Assembly: GCA_965200765.1 (NCBI GenBank)
Contig: OZ241380.1
Span: 2,914,001-2,978,000 of the forward strand
DNA from: G965200765 sp965200765
Lineage (GTDB): Bacteria; Pseudomonadota; Gammaproteobacteria; Arenicellales; JAJDZL01
Reading direction: 5' to 3'
Length of the DNA: 64,000 bases
The position numbers and the translations under genes were made by a program. The notes beneath the pieces are model-generated. The model did no database searches. It was not told where the DNA came from and was given only the letters and a program-made list of their open reading frames with translations. Below, in pieces: positions 44,661 to 54,161 of the stretch. How positions within the stretch are numbered: the stretch's first letter is position 1; each line of letters starts with the position of its first letter.

Positions 44661-45254
44661 ATGACCAAGCGTGTCGCAAGCATTTCGCGCGAAACCAAAG
44701 AGACAAACATTCAGATCAAGTTGGATCTGGATGGTAGCGGCTACTCCAGTTTGTCAACTGGCTTGCCGTTTTTCGAGCATATGCTCGAACAAGTCGCGCG
44801 GCATGGACTGATTGATCTGGATATTCAGGCGCAAGGCGACTTGCAGGTTGATGCGCATCACACAGTCGAGGATACTGGCATCGCCCTCGGTCAGGCACTT
44901 GCTGATGCCTTGGGGGACAAGTCTGGAATTTTCCGTTATGGCCACGCGTATGTACCACTGGATGAAGCACTTTCCCGCGTCGTGATTGACCTGTCCGGAC
45001 GCCCCTTGCTGGTATATGAAGTTGAATATCCACGTGCCCGCATCGGCGACTTCGATGTTGATTTGATTCGTGAATTTTTCCAGGGACTTTGCAATCACGC
45101 CAAGATGACATTGCATATTTCAAATTTGGCCGGCAGAAATGCGCACCATATTGCCGAGACCGTGTTCAAAGCTTTTGGCCGCGCCTTGCGCATTGCAGTG
45201 TCTCAGGATACCCGCACGGAGGGAAAAATTCCGTCCACCAAGGGTAGTTTGTAG
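44661..45254 (+). CDS. hisB: Imidazoleglycerol-phosphate dehydratase
   Basis: The 197-residue enzyme is the single-function form without the phosphatase domain. The two metal-binding repeats are seen as HHTVEDTGIALGQAL and NAHHIAETVFKAFGRAL, with GLPFFEHML before them. ATG at 44661. It starts the second his block, hisBHAFIE. Confidence 0.97.
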   Translation: MTKRVASISRETKETNIQIKLDLDGSGYSSLSTGLPFFEHMLEQVARHGLIDLDIQAQGDLQVDAHHTVEDTGIALGQALADALGDKSGIFRYGHAYVPLDEALSRVVIDLSGRPLLVYEVEYPRARIGDFDVDLIREFFQGLCNHAKMTLHISNLAGRNAHHIAETVFKAFGRALRIAVSQDTRTEGKIPSTKGSL

Positions 45255-45282
45255 CACCTGCCCGAAGGGGTCAAGGGCAATC

Positions 45283-45924
45283 ATGGCAGTTGTTTCTATC
45301 GCTGATTTCGGCACTGGCAATTTGCATTCGGTTTGCAATGCTTTCGAAGCACTTGGGAAGCATGTTTCCGTACATGCGACGCGTCGGGCCGAAGATATTC
45401 GCAACGCAGACCGACTGGTGTTGCCCGGTCAGGGTGCAATCGGCACATGGATGAATGAACTGGCCAACAATGAAATTCGGGATGCTGTGGAAGAAGCCTT
45501 TCGTACCAAGCCTATTCTGGGAATCTGCCTGGGGCTGCAGGCGCTGTATGCCAGAAGCGAGGAAGACGGCGGTGTTGATGGACTGCAGGAATTGAATGGC
45601 GAAGTGAAGCGCTTCGACGCACAGCTGATTGACAGCGGTCGCAAGATCAAGATTCCCCACATGGGCTGGAGCCCGGTCAAGCAAGAATGCGAACATCCGC
45701 TTTGGCAAGGCATCCCGTCCGGTTGCAGATTTTATTTTGTGCACAGTTACTATGCGGCGGCCGAAAATTCAAATGAAATTGCCGGGTCTACCCAGTACGG
45801 CCTCAGGTTCACTTCGGCGGCCATGCGCGGAAATCTGTTTGCCGTGCAGTTTCATCCGGAAAAGAGTCGACAGCAAGGATTGAAGTTGTTGTCGAATTTC
45901 ATCAATTGGGACGGCTCCGTCTGA
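45283..45924 (+). CDS. hisH: Imidazole glycerol phosphate synthase, glutaminase subunit
   Basis: The 213-residue glutaminase feeds ammonia to HisF. The catalytic Cys lies in GICLGLQALY, and the His/Glu pair is in VQFHPEKS. The start is ATG 45283 with AAGGG upstream; a longer frame runs inside hisB. Confidence 0.96.
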   Translation: MAVVSIADFGTGNLHSVCNAFEALGKHVSVHATRRAEDIRNADRLVLPGQGAIGTWMNELANNEIRDAVEEAFRTKPILGICLGLQALYARSEEDGGVDGLQELNGEVKRFDAQLIDSGRKIKIPHMGWSPVKQECEHPLWQGIPSGCRFYFVHSYYAAAENSNEIAGSTQYGLRFTSAAMRGNLFAVQFHPEKSRQQGLKLLSNFINWDGSV

Positions 45925-45960
45925 GCGTTCATCAGTTTCTCAAACGCGATTGATTCAATC

Positions 45961-46701
45961 ATGTTGCTCATTCCTGCAATAGATATCAAGGACGGTCGTT
46001 GCGTGCGCCTGGTTCAAGGCCGCATGGATGATGCGACAGTCTATTCAGATGATCCGGTAAGCCAGGCAATGCGCTGGCTCGAAGCAGGTGCGCGTCGCTT
46101 GCACATTGTCGATCTTGACGGTGCTGTATCCGGTGCGCCGGTTAACGCGGATCTGGTTGGCCGCATTCGGGAATCTTGTCCGCAACTGGTGGTTCAGGTA
46201 GGCGGCGGAATTCGAAATGCAGAGACGGCCGCAAACTATCTGGACGCGGGTGTGGATTACGTAATACTAGGTAGTCATGCGGCGCGTCGACCGGAGTTCA
46301 TTGCCGAAGTCAATCGATTGAAATCCGGGTGTGCAATCGCGGCACTGGATGTACGCGGAACCAAGGTAACTACCGAGGGCTGGACGAAAACCGGTGACCA
46401 GGGAATGTTTGAGCTGGCTTCCGAGTTTGAACATTATGGAGCTTGTGCAATTATCTTCACGGACGTGGAACGCGACGGAATGCTGAGCGGTTTCAATGCA
46501 GACTCAACGAAGGAACTGGCGAACCGCTCCGGTGTGCCAATCATTGCTTCGGGCGGAATTCGCGATCTCGATGATATTCGTGAATTGCTGAAAGTATCAT
46601 CCTCCGGCATTGTCGGTGCGATCGCAGGAAAATCATTGTACGAAGGTACGCTTGATTATGCCGATGCGCTCGAAATGATTGAATCGTTTGAAAATCAATA
46701 G
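45961..46701 (+). CDS. hisA: ProFAR isomerase HisA
   Basis: The (beta/alpha)8 barrel of 246 residues has the N-terminal catalytic Asp in IPAIDIKDGRCVRL, and the second in IIFTDVERDGML. It isomerises ProFAR to PRFAR. It lies 36 bp past hisH and 15 bp before hisF. Confidence 0.97.
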   Translation: MLLIPAIDIKDGRCVRLVQGRMDDATVYSDDPVSQAMRWLEAGARRLHIVDLDGAVSGAPVNADLVGRIRESCPQLVVQVGGGIRNAETAANYLDAGVDYVILGSHAARRPEFIAEVNRLKSGCAIAALDVRGTKVTTEGWTKTGDQGMFELASEFEHYGACAIIFTDVERDGMLSGFNADSTKELANRSGVPIIASGGIRDLDDIRELLKVSSSGIVGAIAGKSLYEGTLDYADALEMIESFENQ

Positions 46702-46716
46702 ACAGGTCGATTCGCA

Positions 46717-47499
46717 ATGCCGCTTGCAAAACGAATAATTCCCTGCCTTGATGTCGACGAAGGGCGCGTCGTCAAGGGTGTCAAATTCGTGAATATCCGC
46801 GATGCAGGCGATCCGATCGAAGCGGCCCGCGAGTATGATCAGCAAGGTGCGGACGAGCTTGCATTTCTGGATATAACGGCCAGTTCCAGCGGGCGCGAGA
46901 CCATTTTGCAAGTTGTTGAAGCGGTCGCGCGACAGGTGTTCATACCGCTGACTGTAGGCGGTGGCGTAAGAACAACGGATAATATTCGAAGTTTGCTGAA
47001 TGTGGGTGCCGACAAGATTTCAATCAATACGGCCGCGGTGGAGCGACCGGAATTGATTCGCGAAGCCAGTGAACGATTCGGTTCGCAGTGCATTGTAGTG
47101 GCGATTGATGCGCGTCAGGTACAAAACTCTTCGTCGCCGGCGTGGGAGGTTTACACGCATGGCGGGCGCACCCCACGGGGACTGGATGCAGTGGATTGGG
47201 CGGTGAAAATGTGTGACTACGGAGCCGGGGAAATTCTGTTGACCAGCATGGACCGCGACGGCACCCGAATCGGTTTCGATCTGGAGTTGACAAAAGCGGT
47301 TTCCAGTGCTGTTCCGGTGCCGGTAATTGCCTCGGGCGGAGTGGGTGAACTGTCGCATTTGGCAGACGGAATTGAATTTGGATGTGCCGATGCAGTGCTA
47401 GCGGCAAGCATTTTTCACTTTGGAGAGTATACAATTTCACAGGCAAAGCGCGTTATGAAGGAACGCGGCATAGAAATTTGTGAACTGATCGGAGATTGA
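46717..47499 (+). CDS. hisF: Imidazole glycerol phosphate synthase, cyclase subunit
   Basis: The 260-residue barrel has the catalytic residues in IIPCLDVDEGRVVKG and LLTSMDRDGT. It makes imidazole glycerol phosphate and AICAR with ammonia from HisH. Family length is normal. Confidence 0.97.
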   Translation: MPLAKRIIPCLDVDEGRVVKGVKFVNIRDAGDPIEAAREYDQQGADELAFLDITASSSGRETILQVVEAVARQVFIPLTVGGGVRTTDNIRSLLNVGADKISINTAAVERPELIREASERFGSQCIVVAIDARQVQNSSSPAWEVYTHGGRTPRGLDAVDWAVKMCDYGAGEILLTSMDRDGTRIGFDLELTKAVSSAVPVPVIASGGVGELSHLADGIEFGCADAVLAASIFHFGEYTISQAKRVMKERGIEICELIGD

Positions 47500-47508
47500 A
47501 CCTGAACA

Positions 47509-47901
47509 ATGAGCAACAGTGACTGGTGTTCACAATTGGCATGGCCAGACAATGGAATTTTGCCGGCGATTGCGCAAGATGCAGAAACCGGCAAGGTGCT
47601 GATGGTGGCATGGATGAACCGGGAAGCACTGCTGGAAACAGTGGCTGCAGGTCGGGCCGTGTACTGGTCCCGCTCCCGCAATCGACTATGGAGAAAAGGC
47701 GAAGAGTCCGGACATGAGCAGATCATCAAGGAAGTAAGGACCGACTGCGATGCCGATACGATCTTGCTGAAAGTTGAACAGACGGGTGGAATTGCGTGTC
47801 ACACGGGCCGATATTCTTGTTTTTATCAAAAGCTGGAAGAGGGTCGCTGGCAGTCGGTTGATCCGGTATTGCGCGATCCGAAACAGATTTACAAATCATA
47901 G
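47509..47901 (+). CDS. hisI: Phosphoribosyl-AMP cyclohydrolase
   Basis: The 130-residue zinc enzyme has WSRSRNRLWRKGEESGH, DCDADTILL and the Cys motif GGIACHTGRYSCFY. It is separate from HisE, unlike the fused enzyme of E. coli. Confidence 0.96.
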   Translation: MSNSDWCSQLAWPDNGILPAIAQDAETGKVLMVAWMNREALLETVAAGRAVYWSRSRNRLWRKGEESGHEQIIKEVRTDCDADTILLKVEQTGGIACHTGRYSCFYQKLEEGRWQSVDPVLRDPKQIYKS

Positions 47902-47917
47902 ATAGTGCTTTAAAACG

Positions 47918-48250
47918 ATGCAAACGGACTTATTAACGTCACTGACGGAAATCATTGAAGCCCGAAAGTCGGCAGATGCCGGGACCTCCTATGTGGCATC
48001 GCTGTTTGCTGAAGGACTGGAGGCGATTGCCGCGAAAGTGCATGAAGAAGCGGATGAAGCGGTGCAGGCTGCGAAGTCCGGTGACCGCAATCAGGTGGTG
48101 TATGAAACCGCGGATCTATGGTTTCACAGCATGATTATGCTATCGTTATTCAATGCAACGCATGAAGATGTGTTGAATGAACTGGAAAGACGATTTGGCG
48201 TATCGGGACTGGTTGAAAAGCAGTCGCGTCAAACGTCGTCGAAGCATTGA
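47918..48250 (+). CDS. hisE: Phosphoribosyl-ATP pyrophosphatase
   Basis: The 110-residue all-helical enzyme has the MazG-like metal site: KVHEEADEAVQAAKSGD and YETADLWFHSMIMLS. It hydrolyses PR-ATP to PR-AMP. It is the last his gene and lies 31 bp before tatA. Confidence 0.95.
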   Translation: MQTDLLTSLTEIIEARKSADAGTSYVASLFAEGLEAIAAKVHEEADEAVQAAKSGDRNQVVYETADLWFHSMIMLSLFNATHEDVLNELERRFGVSGLVEKQSRQTSSKH

Positions 48251-48281
48251 TTTTCAATTACAGTATGGAGGAGATGAAAAT

Positions 48282-48545
48282 ATGGGAATGGGCGGAATCA
48301 GTATTTGGCAGTTGCTGATCATTCTTGTCATCGTCGTTTTGCTTTTCGGAACGAAGAAGTTGAGAGGAATGGGAGGCGACCTTGGTGCTGCGATTCGGGG
48401 TTTTCGCAAGTCTGTGAAAGAAGAGTCGACAGAGGAAAAGGGTGAAGACGCTGAAACAGCAGAAGCAACTGAGGCATCAACCGAAGATGCGGCCAAAAAG
48501 ACTGACGATACAGACACAGCAGAAGCCAAGAAAGAGCAAGCTTAG
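48282..48545 (+). CDS. tatA: Sec-independent translocase subunit TatA
   Basis: The 87-residue protein has one N-terminal transmembrane helix (WQLLIILVIVVLLFGTKKL), the amphipathic helix LGAAIRGFRKSVKE and a Glu/Ala/Lys-rich tail. Start is ATG 48282 after GGAGGAGAT; a longer frame runs inside hisE. Confidence 0.95.
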   Translation: MGMGGISIWQLLIILVIVVLLFGTKKLRGMGGDLGAAIRGFRKSVKEESTEEKGEDAETAEATEASTEDAAKKTDDTDTAEAKKEQA

Positions 48546-48581
48546 CAATATCGTTGCTTAGCGGAACCAGGAGTATTCCGA

Positions 48582-48947
48582 GTGTTTGATGTTGGCTTTT
48601 GGGAGATCGCGATCATTGCCGTGATTGCATTGATCGTGTTGGGGCCGGAACGTTTGCCGAGAGCGGCGCGAACCGTTGGACTCTGGGTTGGAAAGGCGCG
48701 TCGCACGTTGGCAGAAGTCAAGCGTGATATTGATCGTGAACTGGATGCGACGGAGCTGAAACAAATCAAAACCGACTTGAGCGACACCAAGGATGTTTTT
48801 CAGGATGCCGCCAAAACGATGAATGAATCCGTAGTGACTGAAGCCGAAATTGATGCTTCGGTCAAGCCATCCGAGCCATCGGAAAGTACTCCGGCACCGA
48901 AGCAGGAAGAGAAGCCGGCAGTAAACGAAACCAAGGCGACGACCTGA
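48582..48947 (+). CDS. tatB: Sec-independent translocase subunit TatB
   Basis: The 121-residue protein begins MFDVGFWEIAIIAVIALIVL, then GPERLPRAARTVG, the TatB-specific Glu/Pro pattern after the helix. A long charged helix follows. GTG start at 48582 after AGGAG. Forms the twin-arginine receptor with TatC. Confidence 0.95.
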   Translation: MFDVGFWEIAIIAVIALIVLGPERLPRAARTVGLWVGKARRTLAEVKRDIDRELDATELKQIKTDLSDTKDVFQDAAKTMNESVVTEAEIDASVKPSEPSESTPAPKQEEKPAVNETKATT

Positions 48948-48951
48948 AACT

Positions 48952-49734
48952 ATGGCAGCTGACGCGAACGACCCGAACGCCGCAGGCACTACGTTTATTT
49001 CCCATTTGGTTGAATTGCGTCAGCGATTGCTTCGCGGCGTGATCGCCATTCTTGTTGTATTTGTAATCTCTGCACCGTTTGCGAATACGCTGTATGAGTA
49101 TCTGGCAGCACCGCTTATGGCGGCCTTGCCAGAGGGAAACACGATGATTTCGACGGAACCGCATGGTCCGTTTTTTGTCCCCTTCAAATTTGCATTCGCA
49201 TTTTCAGTCGGCATTGCGATGCCATTCCTGTTCTATCAAATCTGGGCATTTGTTGCGCCAGGTTTGTACTCCCATGAAAAGAAGGCTGTCGTGCCGCTTT
49301 TGGTTTCCAGTAGCATACTGTTTTATCTGGGCATAGCCTTCGCCTACTATGTCGTCTTTCCGATCATTTTCGTGTTTTTCACGAGTACGGCACCGGCCGG
49401 CGTTGCGGTAATGACCGATATCAATGCCTATCTGAGTTTCGTTCTGAAACTGTTTTTCGCGTTCGGAATCGCATTCGAGGTGCCTATTGCCACGGTGCTT
49501 TTGGTACGCGCCGGTGTTACGACACCGGAAAATCTGGCCAGGAAGCGACCTTATATTATTGTTTCCGCCTTTATTGTTGGAATGGTGCTTACGCCGCCTG
49601 ATGTGTTTTCCCAGACCATGCTGGCCATTCCGGTGTGGATTCTGTTTGAAATTGGCCTGTATTTCTCGAAATTGAGTCGTCCGAAAAAGCCGGAAGAAGA
49701 TGAGGACGATGCCGAGCTCGACCCGACTGATTGA
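48952..49734 (+). CDS. tatC: Sec-independent translocase subunit TatC
   Basis: The 260-residue six-helix protein has FISHLVELRQRLLRGVIAI at the N-terminus and the FKFAFAFSVGIAMPFLFYQI stretch. It recognises twin-arginine signal peptides. The last 20 residues are acidic. It converges with the minus-strand racemase-family gene. Confidence 0.96.
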   Translation: MAADANDPNAAGTTFISHLVELRQRLLRGVIAILVVFVISAPFANTLYEYLAAPLMAALPEGNTMISTEPHGPFFVPFKFAFAFSVGIAMPFLFYQIWAFVAPGLYSHEKKAVVPLLVSSSILFYLGIAFAYYVVFPIIFVFFTSTAPAGVAVMTDINAYLSFVLKLFFAFGIAFEVPIATVLLVRAGVTTPENLARKRPYIIVSAFIVGMVLTPPDVFSQTMLAIPVWILFEIGLYFSKLSRPKKPEEDEDDAELDPTD

Positions 49735-49746
49735 CGCGATCTGCGA

Positions 49747-50781
49747 CTAGTTCAGCAGGTCGAACGCCTCTCCCCAGCAGTCAGAAACAAAATAGCCTTT
49801 TGGATACGGGTCATCCGGGTCGATTCCGATCTGATGCAGGCCGTGAATCCACCCGCGTCCAGAGACTTGGGGAACAATGGCAGGTATGTCACCGACAGTT
49901 GTTTCGCGAAGAATCTTGACGTTGAACTCGCTGTCAATAATGGACAAAGATGTAAATTCATCACCAATGCTTGCTTCGCCGCGCGCAAACATGAGTGCCA
50001 TTCTGGCGGAATTTCCGGTACCGCACGGTGAGCGGTCAATTCGGCCGGGTGGCAGAATTGTTGCACCTTTCAGTCTTCCGTCATCGGTTCTGGAAATGAA
50101 CATGACATATGAGATTCCAGTCAGTCCCTTGATTACCGGATGTCGTACATCGAAATTCGCATTGACTGCGCGTTGAATTCTGGATCCCGCATCAACCAAT
50201 GCTCTGGCAAACTGCGTCTCGATTCGCAAGTTGACTTCGGCGGGGTCGACCAGTACGTAAAAAATTCCTCCGAAGGCAATGCTCATGTTGACTTTGCCGA
50301 GTCCTTCAACATCCAGCGCAATGTTGTCTGTATCTACATAACTGACTGGCATTTCCAGCTGGACGCGTTTGCATTTTCCGTTTTCGCATGATGCTTTGGC
50401 GATGACAGGTCCGGACGCAGTGTCCAGCACCACTGTAGTTTCGGGTTCGTTCATCTTGACGATTCCAGTTTCCAGTAGCACAGTGACAAAACAGATTGCG
50501 TTGGAACCCGACATTGCGTGGGCCTTGTCACCCTGAAGTACAATCATGCCGGCATCGGAATCGCTTGTAGTAGGCGGAAGTAGCAGATTTGTGCTCATTT
50601 GAGCGTATCCGCGCGGTTCAAAGACGAGAAAACGCCTGAGTTCATCGCCTTCTGAATTCATGTAGACGAGCTTGTCGACCATGGTGTTACCCGGAATGTT
50701 GATTACACCCCCCGTAACAACGCGACCGACTTCGCCTTCAGCGTGTGCTTCGACCATAGTGACGGATTTTGACCACTTCAT
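49747..50781 (-). CDS. Proline racemase-superfamily enzyme, Ser/Cys type (likely hydroxyproline epimerase)
   Basis: The 344-residue protein has the superfamily frame, with GGVINIPGNTMVDK near the start and the second catalytic site DRSPCGTGNSARMA near residue 265. The first catalytic Cys (usual motif MCGHG) is replaced: the sequence reads MSGSNAIC, giving Ser91. Ser/Cys members of this superfamily have been linked to 4-hydroxyproline 2-epimerase activity; the change from HG to SN next to it is less usual. A truncated copy of the gene's start lies at 55.5-55.7 kb. No hydroxyproline catabolic genes are beside it. Confidence 0.85.
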   Translation of the reverse strand: MKWSKSVTMVEAHAEGEVGRVVTGGVINIPGNTMVDKLVYMNSEGDELRRFLVFEPRGYAQMSTNLLLPPTTSDSDAGMIVLQGDKAHAMSGSNAICFVTVLLETGIVKMNEPETTVVLDTASGPVIAKASCENGKCKRVQLEMPVSYVDTDNIALDVEGLGKVNMSIAFGGIFYVLVDPAEVNLRIETQFARALVDAGSRIQRAVNANFDVRHPVIKGLTGISYVMFISRTDDGRLKGATILPPGRIDRSPCGTGNSARMALMFARGEASIGDEFTSLSIIDSEFNVKILRETTVGDIPAIVPQVSGRGWIHGLHQIGIDPDDPYPKGYFVSDCWGEAFDLLN

Positions 50782-51301
50782 TTTTTATGTCCCGGTGTTG
50801 TTAGACTGCAACAGAAAGAAAATCATAGTTAGAGTATTGAGTCAGTTTCGTTGTTACCAAGTTGTTGATTTTACGCGCGAAATTGACTACTTGAATTTTT
50901 TCTACCCCAAGAATTTGCGATTTTTTGGTTTGAAACACTAACTTCGCCTGTCTTTGCCTACGTTCTATTGTAGTCTGTTCGGCGGGGAAAGATTTGATGA
51001 ATTTACGCAACTGTGTTCACTGGGAGCTGTGATAAGCACAGGCAGGAAGAGGAGCTGGTGAAGATTCTGAAACATTGCCGGAATTTTGGTTGCAAGGATT
51101 GGCCAGTGGAGGCGATGCTCAATGCGTTCAATGCCAGTTTGTTATGCAGTATCGCTCGGTGGGGTATCTACGGCACGATCTAGCGAGCACTTCAACGCAG
51201 GCGAAGGTTTGCGGTTTATCGCAGGAGACGGACCAAGAGAGCTGGATTCCATTAGGTGCACGAATAAATTTGAATCAATTGCAATATAGTCGTTGGATGT
51301 G
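50782..51301. other. Non-coding region upstream of the racemase-family gene
   Basis: The first 50 bp resemble the sequence upstream of the truncated racemase copy (55710-55760). A copy of the 29-bp dispersed repeat lies at 50844-50872. Short plus-strand frames at 51075-51332 have no motif that I recognise. Confidence 0.5.
50844..50872 (-). repeat. Dispersed 29-bp intergenic repeat, copy B
   Basis: On the minus strand it carries the shared core AAAATCAACAACTTGG and CGAAACT. It differs from the copy at 52800 at two positions. Confidence 0.6.
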
Positions 51302-52617
51302 TTATTCAACATCTTCACTTTCGAGGTTGTAATTTGCGATGCCAATTTTTAAGTTCTCAGTAGTACCGGCGTTAAAAAACTGTGCCGGCAATCCTTTCTC
51401 CAAGTCTCCGTTGGAGTCAATCTCCAAATTTTTTACAACTGGCTTTTCATTTTCAATGTCAAAAAATACGACCGACACTGATTTCGCATTCAACTTGCCT
51501 TCTGCAATCAATCTTCGTAGTCTCAGCAAAATGTTTCTGCTATGCGTTTCAATTATTGAACCAACTCTTCTCTTAGTCCACAACTCTGCAAAATAGCTGC
51601 CTAGTTCAAGTTGAGCTGTGGGATGTATTTGTGTTTCAGGATGTTCAACAATCATAGAAGTATATTCAGGCATAATGGCTCCTTGGACAATGATTGGAAT
51701 ACATTGGCTAACCCCACGCCCAAATTGCCCAATATAAGCCTCCGCATTCGTTTCTTCATCTGTTGCAAATGTTTCAACAACAGTATTTGTTGGATTATTG
51801 AATTTTAAGCCACGAACTGAAATTACCGAGGTTAAAAACTTTTCGACAAATTCTCTGTTCTTGCCCCCTTCATCAAAGATTTTCTTAAGGTGTTGCAATG
51901 TATATTCACCGTTGGATCCGACATCTCGTGGTATGGGAGGAGAATGAAATACTTCGCTATACAAATCAGTTTTAACCGGATACAAGTGTCTTAATGCCTG
52001 GATGCCTTCTTTAAAATGATGCAGGCAAGCTGACTGTGCTGCGATTCTTTGCGTAGGCTCAAAAGTAGACGAATTTTGTGGTGTATGCTTCAATTTACTT
52101 TCTAGTTCGTTAAACATGTCTTCATTAAAATCAAGATAGCGAGTATTCGAATTTATCATTCTATATAAATTTAATTCATCAATCGGTAATTTATTTTCCA
52201 ATACAGTAAATCTAGAGTTGGGTTGTTCTTGAAAGTCATGCTCTTTTGGATATGGAACTAAAGCTGAACTAACAAGTGTTAAATTTTTTAGCCACTTGCC
52301 TTATACTCATTACAGTGATTATTTAAAATATTGAAGTCTATTCTGTCTCCGTACATTTCCAGAGAAAAATACAAGAATTTTTTATCGGATTTTGCATTTT
52401 TCAAATGTTCAAACAAACCCAATTTCACAGAGTTACCACTAGGATTTAGAAATTCAGTGCTTCTTGAATCTATTGTTTGCTTCAACATCAACAGAAATTT
52501 GATGACTGATGATTTACCAGCGTTGTTCTTTCCTATCAACACAGTGATTGGCCTGAACTTGATGGTTACTTCATCATCAAATATTCTGAAGTTGGATAGT
52601 GTAAGTTTCTTCAACAT
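51302..52617 (-). pseudogene. AAA ATPase (OLD/DUF3696-like), frameshifted
   Basis: The first part (52617-52288) begins MLKKLTLSNFRIFDDEV with Walker A GKNNAGKSSVIKF. The second part (to 51302) contains MIVEHPETQIHPTAQ (Walker B) and a switch-like IETHSRN. The first frame ends at TAA near 52288. The second is open from about 52280, so one -1 shift around the sequence AAGTGGCTAAAAAA would rejoin them into one protein of about 438 residues. Relatives pair with nucleases in anti-phage roles. Either a true mutation or a sequencing error. Confidence 0.75.
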
Positions 52618-52799
52618 TTTTAGAACTCAAGAATTTACTTCCCTTCACTCCATGTCAAGAAACTAAGCGGAAGGTGTGACCTGCCAGGCGTTCTGCAAAA
52701 GTAGCGACATGAACAACAATTCACACAGCAGGTAGAAATATGAGCAACGAGAATGTATACTAAAATCCGCCAAAAGTCAACTTTGATGTGGCAAGAATT

Positions 52800-52828
52800 A
52801 GTTTCGTAGTTGCCAAGTTGTTGATTTT
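52800..52828 (-). repeat. Dispersed 29-bp intergenic repeat, copy C
   Basis: Direct repeat of 50844-50872 with 27 of 29 identical bases, located upstream of the broken ATPase gene on its coding strand. Confidence 0.6.
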
Positions 52829-52964
52829 CCAAACGGTTTCGAATTTTTGATATTCCAACCACCTCAAAAAATTGCCTTATTCAGGCTTGTAATACCATTT
52901 TCACAAGTTTTCGCCTCGGACTTCACTACAGTTCTTGGAATCACTAGTACGAGAAAGTGATTAA

Positions 52965-53141
52965 ATACACTGCATACACCTTGACTTTACCGATGCCGAA
53001 GCAGTTCGGAAACTACCGGGACAAGTTCCGGTTCCTGACATGATTTTCAATTGTACAGGGTATGTCTATGATGGTGTCTTGCTCGAAGCCAATGATGATG
53101 TCTTGGCATGGTTCTCACACTCTTGCTCAAGGGTCGCATGA
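52965..53141 (+). pseudogene. Fragment of a short-chain dehydrogenase
   Basis: An open stretch reads HLDFTDAEAVRKLPGQ, then DMIFNCTGYVYDGVLLEAND, before meeting a stop. The LD-TDAEAV plus D-(I/V)-FNC-(A/T)-G-(Y/F)-V pattern is the middle part of SDR enzymes of the 3-hydroxybutyrate dehydrogenase type. The Rossmann start and the YxxxK active site are absent, so only about 58 residues remain. Confidence 0.65.
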
Positions 53142-53272
53142 GTTCGTGCGGCGACTATGAAACAGCGTACCAGTTAATGCTTGCGCCCCAGCTAATTGGG
53201 GAAATGGCGCAGCAAGTTGCGACTTTGTGAATTTCGGTGTAATGTAGCGAACCACCGGTGGGTGGTCAGGAG

Positions 53273-53449
53273 ATGAGCGAAATGACGGAACTTGAAGCGT
53301 TGCCGGACAATGACGCGTTGAATTTGCTTCAAAGCGCGATTGAGGCTGGAATTGGAGAACGTCGAATTTCAGAGTCGATGCGAAGTGAAGCGCGCGAAGA
53401 CCTGATTGGACAAATTTTGAACAAGAAACCAAATTCTGAGGTATATTAA
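53273..53449 (+). CDS. Small acidic hypothetical protein
   Basis: About 55-58 residues (ATG 53273 or 53282; AGGAG lies 9 bp before the latter). It is helical and acidic (ALPDNDALNLLQSAIEAGIG). It ends 7 bp before an HTH gene and is probably in the same transcript. No family is recognised; an antitoxin-sized partner is possible. Confidence 0.4.
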   Translation: MSEMTELEALPDNDALNLLQSAIEAGIGERRISESMRSEAREDLIGQILNKKPNSEVY

Positions 53450-53456
53450 CCACCTG

Positions 53457-53933
53457 ATGTCCATTCATGTATCTAATGTAATTCAACCGAATATTTTTTC
53501 AGAAATGGAAACGAAATCAATACCTGAACACATTGAAAAAATACGAAATATTCTACATACAAGAACATATGAGCTAGTGAGTTTGTTTGATGTATCAGAA
53601 AGAACATTGTTTCTTTGGAATTCCGGTAAATCATTCCCAGACAACAAAAAACGAAATGCAATTCTTCAGTTGAGTGAAATATGTGATCAGTTAGCAGAGT
53701 CAAATATCAAAAGACCGGACCTCCTCTTTCGGATGAAGTATTTTGACGGACAGTCTCTGATGGATATTTTTCAGTCAGGCAAAGCTACAGACAAGCATGT
53801 GAAATTGCTTATTGAAGAAGATCGCATTATGGAACGTGAGTATCAAGAAAGCGGATTGCCGAATCTCGAATCCAATCGAACCAGTGACTGGAAGTCGTAC
53901 CTATCTATACCTGGAACCATAGAAAACCATTAA
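53457..53933 (+). CDS. Helix-turn-helix protein
   Basis: The 158-residue protein has an HTH-like segment near residues 38-60 (TYELVSLFDVSERTLFLWNS) with the SERTLFLW recognition-helix pattern. A second helical region follows, DGQSLMDIFQSGKA, reminiscent of antitoxins of the Xre/ParS group. The initiator may be ATG 53457 or 53505. No toxin gene is evident next to it. Confidence 0.55.
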   Translation: MSIHVSNVIQPNIFSEMETKSIPEHIEKIRNILHTRTYELVSLFDVSERTLFLWNSGKSFPDNKKRNAILQLSEICDQLAESNIKRPDLLFRMKYFDGQSLMDIFQSGKATDKHVKLLIEEDRIMEREYQESGLPNLESNRTSDWKSYLSIPGTIENH

Positions 53934-54161
53934 GGTGGTCGGCAATGTAGAAATATGGGATAGGAAGCGTTTTGAGTAACAGTAGTGGAAAACACCTAGG
54001 ATTGACTAAGGAAAATCAGTACGTTCCTTTACCAATGGTTATCACACATGATTGATACACGGTGAAGCTCCTTGGAGAGAATCAAAACACGCGTCGGACA
54101 CGACTCACTGTTCGACCACTTCATTCGCAGCAATGCTTCCATGCATCTGTTCATTGCTTAA

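Noticed and set aside
53457..54160. Toxin-antitoxin pair around the HTH gene
   Set aside because: The HTH gene and the small upstream ORF could form a pair, but no toxin fold is visible in either, so I report them separately as unknown.
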